Assembly: GCA_036389455.1 (NCBI GenBank)
Contig: DASVPW010000059.1
Location: 1 to 64,000, forward strand
From: JAJKJG01 sp036389455
GTDB lineage: Bacteria > Pseudomonadota > Alphaproteobacteria > Rhizobiales > Beijerinckiaceae
Direction of reading: 5' to 3'
DNA length: 64,000 nt
Shown: piece by piece, positions 9,004 through 21,037 of the stretch
Layout: every line of letters begins with the position of its first letter
Numbering within the stretch: position 1 is the first letter of the stretch
Position numbers and translations under genes: made by a program
Notes under the pieces: model-generated
Told to the model about the DNA's origin: nothing
Database searches by the model: none
The model's input: only the letters and a program-made list of their open reading frames with translations

Positions 9004-9010
9004 GGCTGAT

Positions 9011-9133
9011 CCTCCCCCCGCGCAGCGGGGGAGGGGGACCATGCGAAGCGTGGTGGAGGGGGCGCGCCCGGCCTCGTCCCCGCTTGGCCCCCTCAGTCCG
9101 CTTCGCGGACAGCTCCCCCGCAAGCGGGGGAGC
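9011..9133. repeat. Multi-hairpin interspersed repeat
   Basis: This stretch between secG and pyrG is a chain of short perfect hairpins: CCCCCGC/GCGGGGG at its left end, a smaller one around ATGCGAAGCGT, GTCCGCTTCGCGGAC, and CTCCCCCGC/GCGGGGGAG at its right end. The two outer blocks are inverted relative to each other, as in dispersed palindromic elements of alphaproteobacterial spacers. Similar CTCTCCCGC/GCGGGAGAG blocks recur at 54842-54898 and 55135-55191. Confidence 0.75.
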
Positions 9134-9139
9134 ATGGGC

Positions 9140-9173
9140 ACGGACCTTTCCTGAGGAAAGGTCCGTTCTTCTG
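9140..9173 (+). terminator. Strong hairpin before pyrG
   Basis: A perfect 12-bp stem (9140-9151 with 9155-9166) closes a TGA loop and is followed by TCTTCTGT. It is the right shape for an intrinsic terminator of secG, although the T run is broken. It could also be the outer part of the adjoining repeat element. Confidence 0.6.
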
Positions 9174-9242
9174 TGGACGGGAGGGAGCGGGGCGGTCCGC
9201 GCGCTTCCGCATCCTTGAGGGCTGCTTTATGGATCGAGGCCC

Positions 9243-10870
<1,628 letters not shown>

Positions 10871-10871
<1 letters not shown>

Positions 10872-11122
10872 TGCGCGATGCCGAGCCGGGCTACATGAGC
10901 TTGGTCGAGAACGAGCAGGCGAAGCTCACGGCAACCTATCTCAACGGCATCGCTGTCGCCATCGCGGCGGTAGGCGGGATCGCGCCCGGCGTTGCGTTTC
11001 TCGTTCAAGACACCGGTCCGGGCGCGGCACGCGTGACTTTCATCAGCCTTGTTTGTCTTTCAGTGTCCGGCGTCTTACATTACGCGGCTAGAAGAGTTCT
11101 GAGGCGGCTGAGAGAACCATGA
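10871..11122 (+). CDS. Small two-helix membrane protein, unknown
   Basis: The ATG shares one base with the pyrG stop (TGATG), giving 83 residues; a second in-frame ATG at 10895 would give 75. The product has a hydrophilic start (MSLVENEQAKLTATYLN) and two membrane segments: GIAVAIAAVGGIAPGVAFLV and VTFISLVCLSVSGVLHYAA. A basic tail ARRVLRRLREP follows, presumably cytoplasmic. I recognise no family. The coupling to pyrG and to the next gene, again through ATGA, suggests it is expressed. Base use is slightly less GC-rich than in pyrG. Confidence 0.6.
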
Positions 11123-11244
11123 GCGGCTGGGAGTTCTACTTCTACATGCTCGTCGGGCCGCTTGGCATGTTCGCGTTGGGCATCACTGTCTATTTCCTGA
11201 CGATGCCGAGAGAGAGCAGACCGGGCCGCTCGCCAGCGGAGTAA
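11119..11244 (+). CDS. 41-residue single-helix membrane peptide, unknown
   Basis: The start codon overlaps the preceding stop as ATGA. The translated product is MSGWEFYFYMLVGPLGMFAL followed by GITVYFLTMPRESRPGRSPAE. It is a single membrane helix (about residues 8-29) with a short basic cytoplasmic tail. The gene is too short for most gene finders. The neighbouring 83-residue protein is also hydrophobic, so the two may form a small membrane complex; this is inference from coupling alone. Confidence 0.5.
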   Translation: MSGWEFYFYMLVGPLGMFALGITVYFLTMPRESRPGRSPAE

Positions 11245-11382
11245 CGCACTCGGCGCCCGCTCGAGACAGCGGCGCGGCCTTCGGCGCAATTCGCTATCCT
11301 GCGCTGTTTTCCGCAGACGGTTCCCGCTTCTCGGGATCATGCTGTAGGCTCAGGCTCGCATCCGTTTGCCAAAGGACGCCGA

Positions 11383-11862
11383 ATGCCCGACCCGGAGCAC
11401 GCCACGCATCGCGGCCGCTGCCTGTGCGGCGACGTCGCCTTCGAATTCACGGGCGAGCCGCTCTGGATCGCCCATTGCCACTGCGAGAGCTGCCGGCGCG
11501 CCACCTCCTCGCCCTTCACGACCTATGTGGGCGTGCGAAAGGACGCCTTCCGGCTCCTGCGCGGCACGATCAGGACCTACGCCTCCTCGCCCGGCGTCGA
11601 GCGCGGCTTCTGCCCGCGCTGCGGCTCGCCCATGACCTTCGTCGGGGAGCGGTGGCCGGACGAGGTGCACCTCTTCGCCGCGACCCTCGAGGACGCGGCG
11701 ACGCTCGCGCCGCGGGCGCACGTGAACTTCGCCGAGAGCCTGCCCTGGGCGGACCTCCACGACGCGCTGCCCCGCTACGACGGCCTGGGGGCCGGCGCCA
11801 AGCCCACGCACATCGGGCCGCGCGCCGATGCCGCGGCGGGTGTCGGCAGCCGGGTCGCGTAG
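11383..11862 (+). CDS. GFA/CENP-V family zinc protein
   Basis: A 159-residue protein of the glutathione-dependent formaldehyde-activating (GFA) fold. The zinc-binding pattern is complete: CLCGDVAFEF near the N terminus, HCHCESCRRATSSPF, and GFCPRCGSPMTF, followed by the typical VHLFAATLED strand. Family members bind zinc through these cysteines; few have a proven substrate, so formaldehyde detoxification should not be assumed. The next gene's longer open frame overlaps its end, but that gene's likely start is downstream. Confidence 0.9.
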   Translation: MPDPEHATHRGRCLCGDVAFEFTGEPLWIAHCHCESCRRATSSPFTTYVGVRKDAFRLLRGTIRTYASSPGVERGFCPRCGSPMTFVGERWPDEVHLFAATLEDAATLAPRAHVNFAESLPWADLHDALPRYDGLGAGAKPTHIGPRADAAAGVGSRVA

Positions 11863-11893
11863 CGAAGGCCTGGACGGCCAAGGGGGAGGACAG

Positions 11894-12295
11894 GTGACGG
11901 CGCTGATCTCGGGTCTTCCCGAATTCCTGCTCTACTTCGCGACGGCGGTCGTGCTCGTCGCGCTCTATCTCTTCGTCTATTCGCTCGCGACGGCGCACAA
12001 CGAGTTCGCCCTCATCCGCCAGAACGTGATGTCGGCGGCGCTGGCGCTGGGCTTGAGCCTCATCGGCTTCGCGCTCCCGCTCTCGAGCGCGATCGTGCAT
12101 GCGAAGGCCGTGACCGACGTCGTCGTCTGGGGCCTCGTCGCCCTCGTGGTGCAGATCCTGATCTACTGGCTCGTCCGGCTCCTCGTGCCGAACCTGTCCC
12201 GGCGCATCGCCGCGGACGAGCTCGCGGCGGCGCTGTTCCTCGGCGCCGCCTCGCTCGCCGGCGGCATCATCAATGCCGCATCGATGACGTATTGA
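11894..12295 (+). CDS. DUF350 family membrane protein
   Basis: A 133-residue four-helix inner-membrane protein of the DUF350 (YjfL-like) family: LPEFLLYFATAVVLVALYLFVYSL, NVMSAALALGLSLIGFALPL, VTDVVVWGLVALVVQILIYW and LAAALFLGAASLAGGIINA. The family's polar loops HNEFALIRQ and NLSRRIAADELA are present. The open frame extends to 11828, but a GGGGAGGA ribosome site directly precedes the GTG at 11894, which I take as the start. Function of the family is unknown; a link to envelope stress has been proposed for relatives. Confidence 0.85.
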   Translation: MTALISGLPEFLLYFATAVVLVALYLFVYSLATAHNEFALIRQNVMSAALALGLSLIGFALPLSSAIVHAKAVTDVVVWGLVALVVQILIYWLVRLLVPNLSRRIAADELAAALFLGAASLAGGIINAASMTY

Positions 12296-12312
12296 CGGCA
12301 GGAGCCCGGCCC

Positions 12313-14301
<1,989 letters not shown>

Positions 14302-14311
14302 AGCGGGCGCC

Positions 14312-14749
14312 ATGGCCCTCCACCTCCTCAAGCTCTGCGTCGGTTGCGACACGATCCGCGACCTTGAGGATTGGATCGACGAGAACCGGGCGCATCACCG
14401 CCGGCTCGGCCGGCCCTACGAGCAGACCCACACGACCCGCATGGTGCCGAAGCGCCTCGACGCCATCGTGGACGGCGGCTCGCTCTACTGGGTCGTCAAG
14501 GGCCAGGTCGCCTGCCGCCAGCGGCTCCTCGCCATCCGCCCGTTCACGGACGCGGACGGGATCGGGCGCTGCCGCCTCGTGATCGAGCCCGTCGTGGTGC
14601 CGGTCGAGCCGCGGCCCTGCCGCCCGTTCCAGGGCTGGCGCTACCTCGAGGCGAAGGACGCGCCCCGCGACCTCAACCGCTCCTCCGGCGACCTCGCCGT
14701 CATGCCCGAGACGCTTCGGCGCGAGCTCGTCGACCTCGGCCTGCTCTAA
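14312..14749 (+). CDS. DUF1489 family protein
   Basis: A 145-residue soluble protein of DUF1489, a family common in alphaproteobacteria. It begins MALHLLKLCVGCDTIRDLEDW and has HTTRMVPKRLDAIVDGGSLYWV, then RQRLLAIRPF and CRPFQGWRYLEAKDAPRDL, ending with PETLRRELVDLGLL. The function is unknown. It starts ten bases after the carboxylase stop and is probably co-transcribed with it. Confidence 0.88.
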   Translation: MALHLLKLCVGCDTIRDLEDWIDENRAHHRRLGRPYEQTHTTRMVPKRLDAIVDGGSLYWVVKGQVACRQRLLAIRPFTDADGIGRCRLVIEPVVVPVEPRPCRPFQGWRYLEAKDAPRDLNRSSGDLAVMPETLRRELVDLGLL

Positions 14750-14842
14750 ACGCGCTCGCGTGTGCGTCGGCGCACATCGGCCGGGCGCGCGAGGCGCGAT
14801 GGTGGCTCACGGAACAAGAGATTCCGCCGCTGGAGCACTCCC

Positions 14843-15199
14843 ATGTTGGTCGCCGCATCCGAAGGCCAGGGCTTCCGATACGAGGTCGTGGAGCGCACCG
14901 AAGGCTATCTCGTCCGCTCGCGCTGCCTCGATTCGGGCGCGGTCGACGAGGCCGAGAGCAAGATCTTCCGCTTCGCCGCGGTGGCGTTCCGTTATGCCGA
15001 GATGTCGGCGGCCTTCGACCGCTACGCCTCGGCCCGCATGGCCGGGGAGGACGCCGAGCCGGAGCTCCGGGACCTCGAGGCCCAGCAGGCGCTCTACGGC
15101 GACCTCAGCCGCCGCCTCATGGACGACGGCATGGCCGCGATGGTGCTCGACGCCTGGGAGCGCGCCGACGAGGAGCGCGACCGGCGGCGGTATCATTGA
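14843..15199 (+). CDS. 118-residue protein of unknown function, paralogue 1
   Basis: An acidic soluble protein: ASEGQGFRYEVVERTEGYLV, then a helical part containing VAFRYAEMSAAFDRYASAR and LYGDLSRRLMDDG. I know no family for it. A second 118-residue protein at 17338-17694 is clearly homologous along its whole length: ASEG, RYEV, GYLV, LD-x-G-x-x-DE, VAF-x-YAEMSAAFDR. The sheet-then-helix pattern suggests a small alpha/beta domain. The ATG at 14843 aligns exactly with the paralogue's ATG, which supports the start. The 183 bases downstream hold no other gene. Confidence 0.65.
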   Translation: MLVAASEGQGFRYEVVERTEGYLVRSRCLDSGAVDEAESKIFRFAAVAFRYAEMSAAFDRYASARMAGEDAEPELRDLEAQQALYGDLSRRLMDDGMAAMVLDAWERADEERDRRRYH

Positions 15200-15382
15200 G
15201 GAAAAACACCTCTCTCCCCGCGAAGCGGAAAGGCCAACTCGTGAACGAGCGTGCCGCGCTGCCGGGCAAAAACGTTGTTGGATTGAGAAGGTTGCAACTA
15301 CAAACAAAAAACCGCAACGTGTGCCTAAAGTCGTCCGTCGTTGACGTTTCCCCGTGATCGGAGGTGACCGAAGGGACCCGCC

Positions 15383-17074
15383 ATGGCCCCCCATGATCAC
15401 CATGAACGACATCGGAACGATGCCGGATCGGCCGACGCGCAACATCGGCCAGCAAAGAGCGAGCTCGAAGAGCGCAAGCTGGAGTTGGAAACTCGCTCGC
15501 TCGCCCGGCAACTCTCCTGGCAGGGTACGCTGATCGACTGGCTCAAGGCCGCCACCGTACCGGTCACTCTCCTGGGCGCTATCCTCGCGTTCTACGTCGG
15601 GTTCGGGCAGCTGCGGCAATCAGAGCAGAACCGCACGGCCGACCGCTTCGACAAGGCGCTTACCCGCCTCGCCAGCAAGAACCCGATCGAAAGGATCACG
15701 GGCGTATCGAGCCTGCGATTGTTTTTGTTCGACGAGGACCGTTCGCTGCATCGATCGAGCCTGCATTCCCTCATTGATGCGCTCGCTTATGAAGGCGAGG
15801 AGCGTGTCGAGAATGCCATCGCCGATGTGTTCAGTAATTTGAAGAAGGGCCAAATCTCTCAGGAGATCCTCAACGAAGCCGCCAAGTTCGCCGTCCAGCA
15901 CAATCGAAGCCTCACGGCGCTGGTGCTCAAGAGTTCGCGACAAAAAGTTGAGGATGCGCAGAAGAAGGTACTCGCCGCAGCAGGTATCGTGGAGCAGATC
16001 CCATCGCCGATCCCGGTATCCTTAATCAATCAGCTTTCAAAAGAGAAATACCTCGAATTTATCGACCAATACCATGGTCCGTTTGACCGTCTTAGTGACG
16101 AGCATCGCGTCCCGCTTTCCGGCTTGAAGAAAGTTATGAGCCAACTGATTGCGATGGGCGCCAAGATCGACGACTTTTCGGGGATCAATTGCGAAGATTG
16201 CGATTTTTCACCTGCCGACAATCTCGTAAAAGCGCAATTTGACCGTGCGTTCCTAAGTCGCGCAAATTTCACCAAAGTCGATCTCCAAGGTGCGTCGTTC
16301 GCCAACGCGGACTTGGCAGGAACAATCTTCTATCGGGCGGACCTGCGCGCCGCCAATCTGAGTTTTACCGGGGCATATCTACCGACGACTGGATTTCAGG
16401 GCGTGAGGAACCATTTTCCCCTGCTGGAATGCGCCAGATTGGAAGGTGCGAACCTGAACGGCATCGTCCTGCTGGTGATCGAGAAAAGCTACGCGACCTT
16501 CATTGCTGGCGAAAAAGGCCTTCAGTTCATCGCACCGAAGCTGCAATCCGCAAAGATCGACGGCACGACTAAGCTCGACAAGTTTGGCGTCGTCGTCGTC
16601 AGCTCGATCGGCGACTCGTACCAGGCACAACACGCCGATGACGAGATGGTGAAGCGCTTCTTTGACAGAGAACTGAGGTCCGGCAACAAACTGTTTGGTA
16701 GCGGCTGGTCCCCGATGCGCGTCATGCGGTACCGCGCCAGCTTCACTGCGGATGCCGCGACTTACAGCGATACCAGCTTCATTCAGCGAAAGGATATCGA
16801 GCAAGACCGGCTTCAAGGCTACAATGAGGATGAGGTTGCGATACTGCGCACCTATATCGATCAGCCGGTCCTGCGATCGTTACCGATCATAACCCAAATT
16901 GCCGCGTTGAAGATGGGTGAGAAATCTCCGTACAAGGGGCATGCCTGGAAGCTTGGAGCGGCCGATCAATGCACCAGCGAGAAGGCTCCCAGGAATCTTA
17001 GGCTTGATACGGGAATGTACGCGATCGGGCCCGACTCGGAGGACGAGCCCGCGTCCAAGGAAAGCCCTGAATGA
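15383..17074 (+). CDS. Membrane-anchored pentapeptide-repeat protein
   Basis: A 563-residue protein with a charged N-terminal segment (ELEERKLELETRSLARQL, likely coiled coil), one membrane helix near 56-76 (ATVPVTLLGAILAFYVGFG), and a helical block (RFDKALTRLASKNPIERITGVSSL) typical of membrane-tethered pentapeptide proteins. Pentapeptide repeats span about 267-338 (CEDCDFSPAD, FDRAFLSRANFTKVDLQGASFANADLAG, YRADLRAANLSF). The 220-residue C-terminal region is unfamiliar. Codon use is visibly less GC-rich than in the flanks, suggesting acquisition. It sits between two paralogous 118-residue genes. The role is unknown; pentapeptide proteins include gyrase mimics and many uncharacterised membrane proteins. 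Confidence 0.8.
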   Translation: MAPHDHHERHRNDAGSADAQHRPAKSELEERKLELETRSLARQLSWQGTLIDWLKAATVPVTLLGAILAFYVGFGQLRQSEQNRTADRFDKALTRLASKNPIERITGVSSLRLFLFDEDRSLHRSSLHSLIDALAYEGEERVENAIADVFSNLKKGQISQEILNEAAKFAVQHNRSLTALVLKSSRQKVEDAQKKVLAAAGIVEQIPSPIPVSLINQLSKEKYLEFIDQYHGPFDRLSDEHRVPLSGLKKVMSQLIAMGAKIDDFSGINCEDCDFSPADNLVKAQFDRAFLSRANFTKVDLQGASFANADLAGTIFYRADLRAANLSFTGAYLPTTGFQGVRNHFPLLECARLEGANLNGIVLLVIEKSYATFIAGEKGLQFIAPKLQSAKIDGTTKLDKFGVVVVSSIGDSYQAQHADDEMVKRFFDRELRSGNKLFGSGWSPMRVMRYRASFTADAATYSDTSFIQRKDIEQDRLQGYNEDEVAILRTYIDQPVLRSLPIITQIAALKMGEKSPYKGHAWKLGAADQCTSEKAPRNLRLDTGMYAIGPDSEDEPASKESPE

Positions 17075-17158
17075 CGCCGATCAGTTCGCAACATCCGCAT
17101 TAGAGGCCAACTCGCGCCGCAGGCGCGAGCGGGTGAGGGCCCGGGCGGGTGCAATCCC

Positions 17159-17222
17159 TGGCTTGACGCGAACTCCCCCCGGCCCCTCACCCCAACCTCT
17201 CCTGCAAACAGGGAGAGGGAGC
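17159..17222. repeat. Fragment of CCCTCACCCCAACCTCTCC-type interspersed repeat
   Basis: The stretch holds CCCCTCACCCCAACCTCTCC followed by a degenerate hairpin CTCTCCTGC/CAGGGAGAG. It resembles one half of the elements at 54842-54898 and 55135-55191 and is a single, decayed copy. The rest of the 17075-17337 spacer shows nothing I can name. Confidence 0.55.
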
Positions 17223-17337
17223 CCCAAGCCCGGAACCGTAGGCCGCCGATTCGCATTTCGCCTCAAGAGTCATGCGTGGTGGCGTGCGGCATCCGAGAGG
17301 GTCTCGCATCACCCCCCGGTTGCGTGTGGAGACGGCG

Positions 17338-17694
17338 ATGTTCCTGTCGGCATCGGAGGGGCGGCACTGGCGCTACGAGGTCTGCGAGCACGCGGACGGC
17401 TACCTCGTCCAGATGCGCGACCTCGATACCGGCGAGCTCGACGAGGAGTTCGCGACCGTGTTCCGCACCATGCCCGTCGCCTTCGCCTACGCGGAGATGT
17501 CCGCCGCCTTCGATCGCTTTGCCGCCGCCGAGGTCGAGAACGTCGCCGACGAGGAGGTCGCGCTCGATCTCGAGACGAGCGAGCGCGCCTTCGTCGCCCT
17601 CAGCGACCGCCTGCACGACGTCGGCGTCAACGGCGGCGCGATCCGGGCTTGGGACAGGGCCCGCCACACGGCCCCGCGCCTGACGCTGCACTAA
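17338..17694 (+). CDS. 118-residue protein of unknown function, paralogue 2
   Basis: Homologous end to end with the protein at 14843-15199: ASEGRHWRYEVCEHADGYLV, LDTGELDEE, and the near-identical helix PVAFAYAEMSAAFDRFAAAE. The C-terminal third is more divergent (ERAFVALSDRLHDVGVNGGA). Both copies are 118 residues, so the ATG at 17338 is favoured over upstream in-frame starts. The two copies are separated only by the pentapeptide-repeat gene and short spacers, which points to a local duplication. No function can be assigned. Confidence 0.65.
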   Translation: MFLSASEGRHWRYEVCEHADGYLVQMRDLDTGELDEEFATVFRTMPVAFAYAEMSAAFDRFAAAEVENVADEEVALDLETSERAFVALSDRLHDVGVNGGAIRAWDRARHTAPRLTLH

Positions 17695-17752
17695 GACGCC
17701 TGCCCGCGCTCTTCCGGCGCCGCTTATTGCAAGCGGCCCGGGAACACCCAAA

Positions 17753-18517
17753 ATGCTGCGCGTGTCCCCGGGACCGCGCATGACCGAGAAGAAAGACGTC
17801 TCCAGACCCGAGCCCGGCGCCGTTGCGTCCGCGTCCTCGCCAGCCGCGGCGGTCGACGCGTTCCTGTCGAGCGCGAAAAAAATCGGGCCCGCCGCGACGG
17901 CGGAGGGGCGGGGCCGGCTCGTCTTCGCGCTCGACGCCACCATGAGCCGGCAGCCGACCTGGGACCTCGCCTGCAAGGTCCAGGCGCAGATGTTCGAGAC
18001 GACGGACAAGATCGGCGGGCTCGCCGTCCAGCTCGTCTATTTCCGCGGCTTCGACGAGTGCCGCGCCTCGAAGTGGGTGGTCGCGCCGGCGGCGCTCACC
18101 GGCCTGATGACGCAGATCGGCTGCCGCGGCGGTCACACCCAGATCGGCCGCGTGCTGCGCCACGTCCGCGACGAGGCGCGCGCCACGGGCGTGAAGGCGC
18201 TCGTCTACGTCGGCGATGCCATGGAGGAGCCGGTCGACGATCTCTGCGCGGCGGCGGGCGAGCTCGGGCTCCTCGGCGTGAAGAGCTTCATGTTCCACGA
18301 GGGGCATGATCCCACGGCCGCGAGCGCCTTCCAGGAGATCGCGCGGCTGACCGGCGGCGCCTACGCGCGCTTCGACGCCGACGCGCCGGGGGCGCTTGCG
18401 GCGCTGCTCCGTGCCGCCGCGGCCTACGCCAGCGGCGGCCTCGACGCCCTGAACCGCCTCTCGGCGCGGGACTCGGAGGCCCGCAGGCTTCTCACCGCCA
18501 TGGGCGGCCCGCGATGA
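17753..18517 (+). CDS. VWA-like domain protein
   Basis: A 254-residue protein. After a low-complexity leader, residues about 60-230 resemble a von Willebrand A fold: RLVFALDATMSRQPTWDLA, where DATMS matches the metal-site DxSxS-like start, then LAVQLVYFRGFDEC and ALVYVGDAMEEPVDDL. Such proteins bind a divalent metal and mediate protein contacts. The start may be 17753 or the ATG at 17780 (MTEKKDV). Its stop overlaps the J-domain gene's ATG as ATGA, so the products probably act together, perhaps as a cytoplasmic chaperone adaptor. Confidence 0.75.
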   Translation: MLRVSPGPRMTEKKDVSRPEPGAVASASSPAAAVDAFLSSAKKIGPAATAEGRGRLVFALDATMSRQPTWDLACKVQAQMFETTDKIGGLAVQLVYFRGFDECRASKWVVAPAALTGLMTQIGCRGGHTQIGRVLRHVRDEARATGVKALVYVGDAMEEPVDDLCAAAGELGLLGVKSFMFHEGHDPTAASAFQEIARLTGGAYARFDADAPGALAALLRAAAAYASGGLDALNRLSARDSEARRLLTAMGGPR

Positions 18518-19239
18518 TGACCCTCGTCTACGGCGCCGCAGTGCTCGCGGTCCTGTGGTGGGTGTCGCGGTCCTTCGCGGGCGCGAACCCGACGGTCCTG
18601 GCGAAGCGGATGAAGCAGGTCGTCGGCGGCGTCGCGCTCGCCGCCGCGGTGCTGCTGCTCGTCCGCGGCCGCTTCGACATGGCGCTGATGCTCGGCGGCG
18701 CCGCGGCCTGGCTTCTCGGCTGGAGCGGGCTGAGCCTTCCGGGATTCGGGAGCCGCACCCGGAAGAGCCCCGGCGCCGTGTCGCGGGTCCGCTCCGCCAT
18801 GATCGAGATGGAGCTCGACCACGACACCGGCGAGATGGACGGCACGGTGCTGGCGGGCCCGTTCACCGGGCGCCCGCTCAGGGATCTCGACGAGGCCGCC
18901 CTGCGGCGGCTCCATGAGGACTGCCGGGCGAGCGACCCGGACGGAGTGCGCCTCCTAGAGGCGTATCTCGACCGCCGGTTTGCCGGCTGGCGTGAACACG
19001 CTCAAGGCAACGGCGACCCGGGGCCGCACGGCCGGGCGCAGGCGGGCGCGATGACGGAAGAGGAGGCGTACCAGATCCTGGGGCTTCAGCCGGGCGCCGG
19101 GCCGGACGAGATCAAGGCCGCCCATCGCGCCCTGATGCTGAAGCTCCACCCCGACCAGGGCGGGACGACGTATCTTGCGGCCCGCATCAACGAGGCCAAG
19201 GACGTTCTTCTGGGCCGACATCGCCGATACTCCACGTAG
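18514..19239 (+). CDS. Membrane-anchored J-domain protein
   Basis: A 241-residue protein. It has two or three membrane segments at the N terminus (LVYGAAVLAVLWWVS, VVGGVALAAAVLLLVRG, MALMLGGAAAWLLGW), then a linker of unknown fold (MIEMELDHDTGEMDGTVLAGPF, RLHEDCRASDPDGVRLLEAYLDRR). A C-terminal J domain follows (TEEEAYQILGLQPGAGPDEI, with HPDQGG carrying the essential HPD). The J domain should stimulate DnaK at the inner membrane. The architecture resembles the TIM14-like proteins of alphaproteobacteria. Translationally coupled to the VWA-like gene. Confidence 0.88.
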   Translation: MMTLVYGAAVLAVLWWVSRSFAGANPTVLAKRMKQVVGGVALAAAVLLLVRGRFDMALMLGGAAAWLLGWSGLSLPGFGSRTRKSPGAVSRVRSAMIEMELDHDTGEMDGTVLAGPFTGRPLRDLDEAALRRLHEDCRASDPDGVRLLEAYLDRRFAGWREHAQGNGDPGPHGRAQAGAMTEEEAYQILGLQPGAGPDEIKAAHRALMLKLHPDQGGTTYLAARINEAKDVLLGRHRRYST

Positions 19240-19293
19240 CGCCGGCTGAACGCGCCGGTGTCGGTCTGCACGGGGCCGCGCGGACGCGGCCGA

Positions 19294-20901
19294 TTAGCTG
19301 CGGGTCGCGAAGCAGGCGAAGCCGTTGCGCTTCAGGGACTTGCAGGCTTCCTGGGCATCGTCGGCCTCGTCGAAGCCGGAGAAGCGGGCCCGGTAGAGGG
19401 TCGCGCCGTCGCGCACGACCTTCTCGGTGAACGGCGAGGCCTTGGCGAGCACGCCGCGGACGGCCTGGCGGGCCTCCTCGAGAATCTCCTTCGCCTTGCC
19501 TTCGTCGTCCGGGGCGCCGAGCTGGATCACCCAGCGGGTCATCGGGACGGAGGCGGCGGGGCGGTGGGCCGGGCGGGGCTGCTCGACCGGCTCGGCCCTG
19601 GCGATCGCCTCGGGCTTGGCGGCAGGCTCCGGCCGCGCGACCACGACCTCGGGCAGGCGCGCCTCGATCTTCGGGGCAGGCGCCGCGGGCGCGGCGGCCA
19701 AGGGCTGCGGAGCAGGCTGGGCCGGCGGCTGCGCGAGGCCTTGAGGCCGCGCCGGCGGCTCGATCGCCGATTCGGCCGGGGCGTAGCCTTGAGCATTGGA
19801 CGGGACGGCCTGCGGGCCGACGCTCCAGCGCAGGCTCGTCGGAGTGGTGGTGGCGACGATCGGGCGCGTCGCGCCGACGTCGAGCGGCTGCGGCTTCGGG
19901 CGGGCGGAGGCGACCGTCGCGGTGCTGTCGACCTGCGGCTCGGGGCGCGGGCGCGTCGCCTCCGAGATGACCGCCGGGCGAGGCCGGTCCGAGGCCTCCG
20001 CGATCATCGGCGCGGTGCGGGCGCCCGCGTAGGCGCGCGGCAGGTTGGAATTGACGAGGGAGGCCATGGCGGCGTCGCGGGCGCCGCCCGAGCGCCCGCC
20101 CAGGATCGCGGCCACGATGTGGCGCTCGCCGTCCTTCGCGGAAGTCAGGAGGTTGAAGCCGGAAGCGCGGGTGAAGCCGGTCTTGATGCCGTCGACCCCC
20201 TCGACCCGTCCCAGAAGCTTGTTGTGGTTGCGGTGCGCCGCGCCGGCGTAGTGGAAGACGCGGGTCTGGAAGTACCGGTACTGCTTCGGGAAGCGCTCCT
20301 GGATGGCGCGCCCGAGGATCGTGTGGTCGCGGGCGGTCGTGATCTGCTCCGGGTCGGGCAGGCCGGAAGCGTTGCGGTAGACCGTGTGGGTCATGCCGAG
20401 CGCGCGCGCCTTGCGCGTCATCTGCTCGGCGAAGGCTTCCTCCGAGCCGCCGAGGTTCTCGGCCACCACCACGGCGACGTCGTTCGCCGACTTCGTCACG
20501 AGGGCCTTGATGGCGTCCTCGACCTCGATCGTCGATCCGGGCCGAAGGCCGAGCTTGGACGGCGCCTGGCGGGAGGCGTTGGCCGACACCTGGAGCGGCG
20601 TGTCGAGGGCGATGCGGCCCTTCTCGAGCTGCTCGAACAGGAGGTAGAGGGTCATCACCTTGGTGACGGAGGCGGGATGGCGCGGCGCGTCCTCGTTCTG
20701 CGCGTGCAGCACGCGCCCGGTCTTCGCGTCCACGACCATCGCGGCATAGGGCGGGGCGTATGCGGCGACGTGCCTGCGGTGCTTGCGGCGCGCCGCTTCC
20801 GCGGGGGTTGAAAGGCTGACGAAAAGTGTTGCAGAAACCCCGATGAGTCCGGCGAGTGTCGAAAAGCGCGCGCGCCGGCCCAGAACGCTACTCACAACCA
20901 T
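19294..20901 (-). CDS. dacA: D-alanyl-D-alanine carboxypeptidase with SPOR domain
   Basis: This periplasmic enzyme trims the terminal D-Ala of peptidoglycan stems. The 535 residues begin with a signal peptide (cleavage likely after TPAEAA, about residue 37). The S11 peptidase domain shows all three penicillin-binding motifs: Ser78-x-x-Lys81 in PASVTK, Ser138-x-Asn140 in KSANDV, and Lys240-Thr-Gly in GIKTGFT. A Pro/Ala-rich linker follows, then a SPOR domain (about 456-535, WVIQLGAPDDEGKAKEIL to CFATRS) that binds denuded glycan, probably at the division site. It is convergent with the J-domain gene; a short hairpin GGCCGCG/CGCGGCC at 19274-19291 lies between the stop codons. Confidence 0.95.
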   Translation of the reverse strand: MVVSSVLGRRARFSTLAGLIGVSATLFVSLSTPAEAARRKHRRHVAAYAPPYAAMVVDAKTGRVLHAQNEDAPRHPASVTKVMTLYLLFEQLEKGRIALDTPLQVSANASRQAPSKLGLRPGSTIEVEDAIKALVTKSANDVAVVVAENLGGSEEAFAEQMTRKARALGMTHTVYRNASGLPDPEQITTARDHTILGRAIQERFPKQYRYFQTRVFHYAGAAHRNHNKLLGRVEGVDGIKTGFTRASGFNLLTSAKDGERHIVAAILGGRSGGARDAAMASLVNSNLPRAYAGARTAPMIAEASDRPRPAVISEATRPRPEPQVDSTATVASARPKPQPLDVGATRPIVATTTPTSLRWSVGPQAVPSNAQGYAPAESAIEPPARPQGLAQPPAQPAPQPLAAAPAAPAPKIEARLPEVVVARPEPAAKPEAIARAEPVEQPRPAHRPAASVPMTRWVIQLGAPDDEGKAKEILEEARQAVRGVLAKASPFTEKVVRDGATLYRARFSGFDEADDAQEACKSLKRNGFACFATRS

Positions 20902-21037
20902 CTGACCGTCCCCAACTACCCGGGTTTACGCCCCTTCGCGCCACGTCCGGTCCTTGTCGGCCGTTGCATCCGCGGCACAGTCGTCGACGGTAGGTGGACG
21001 CGGTTACGGGCGGGTTAATGGGCTCCGGCGGATTATT

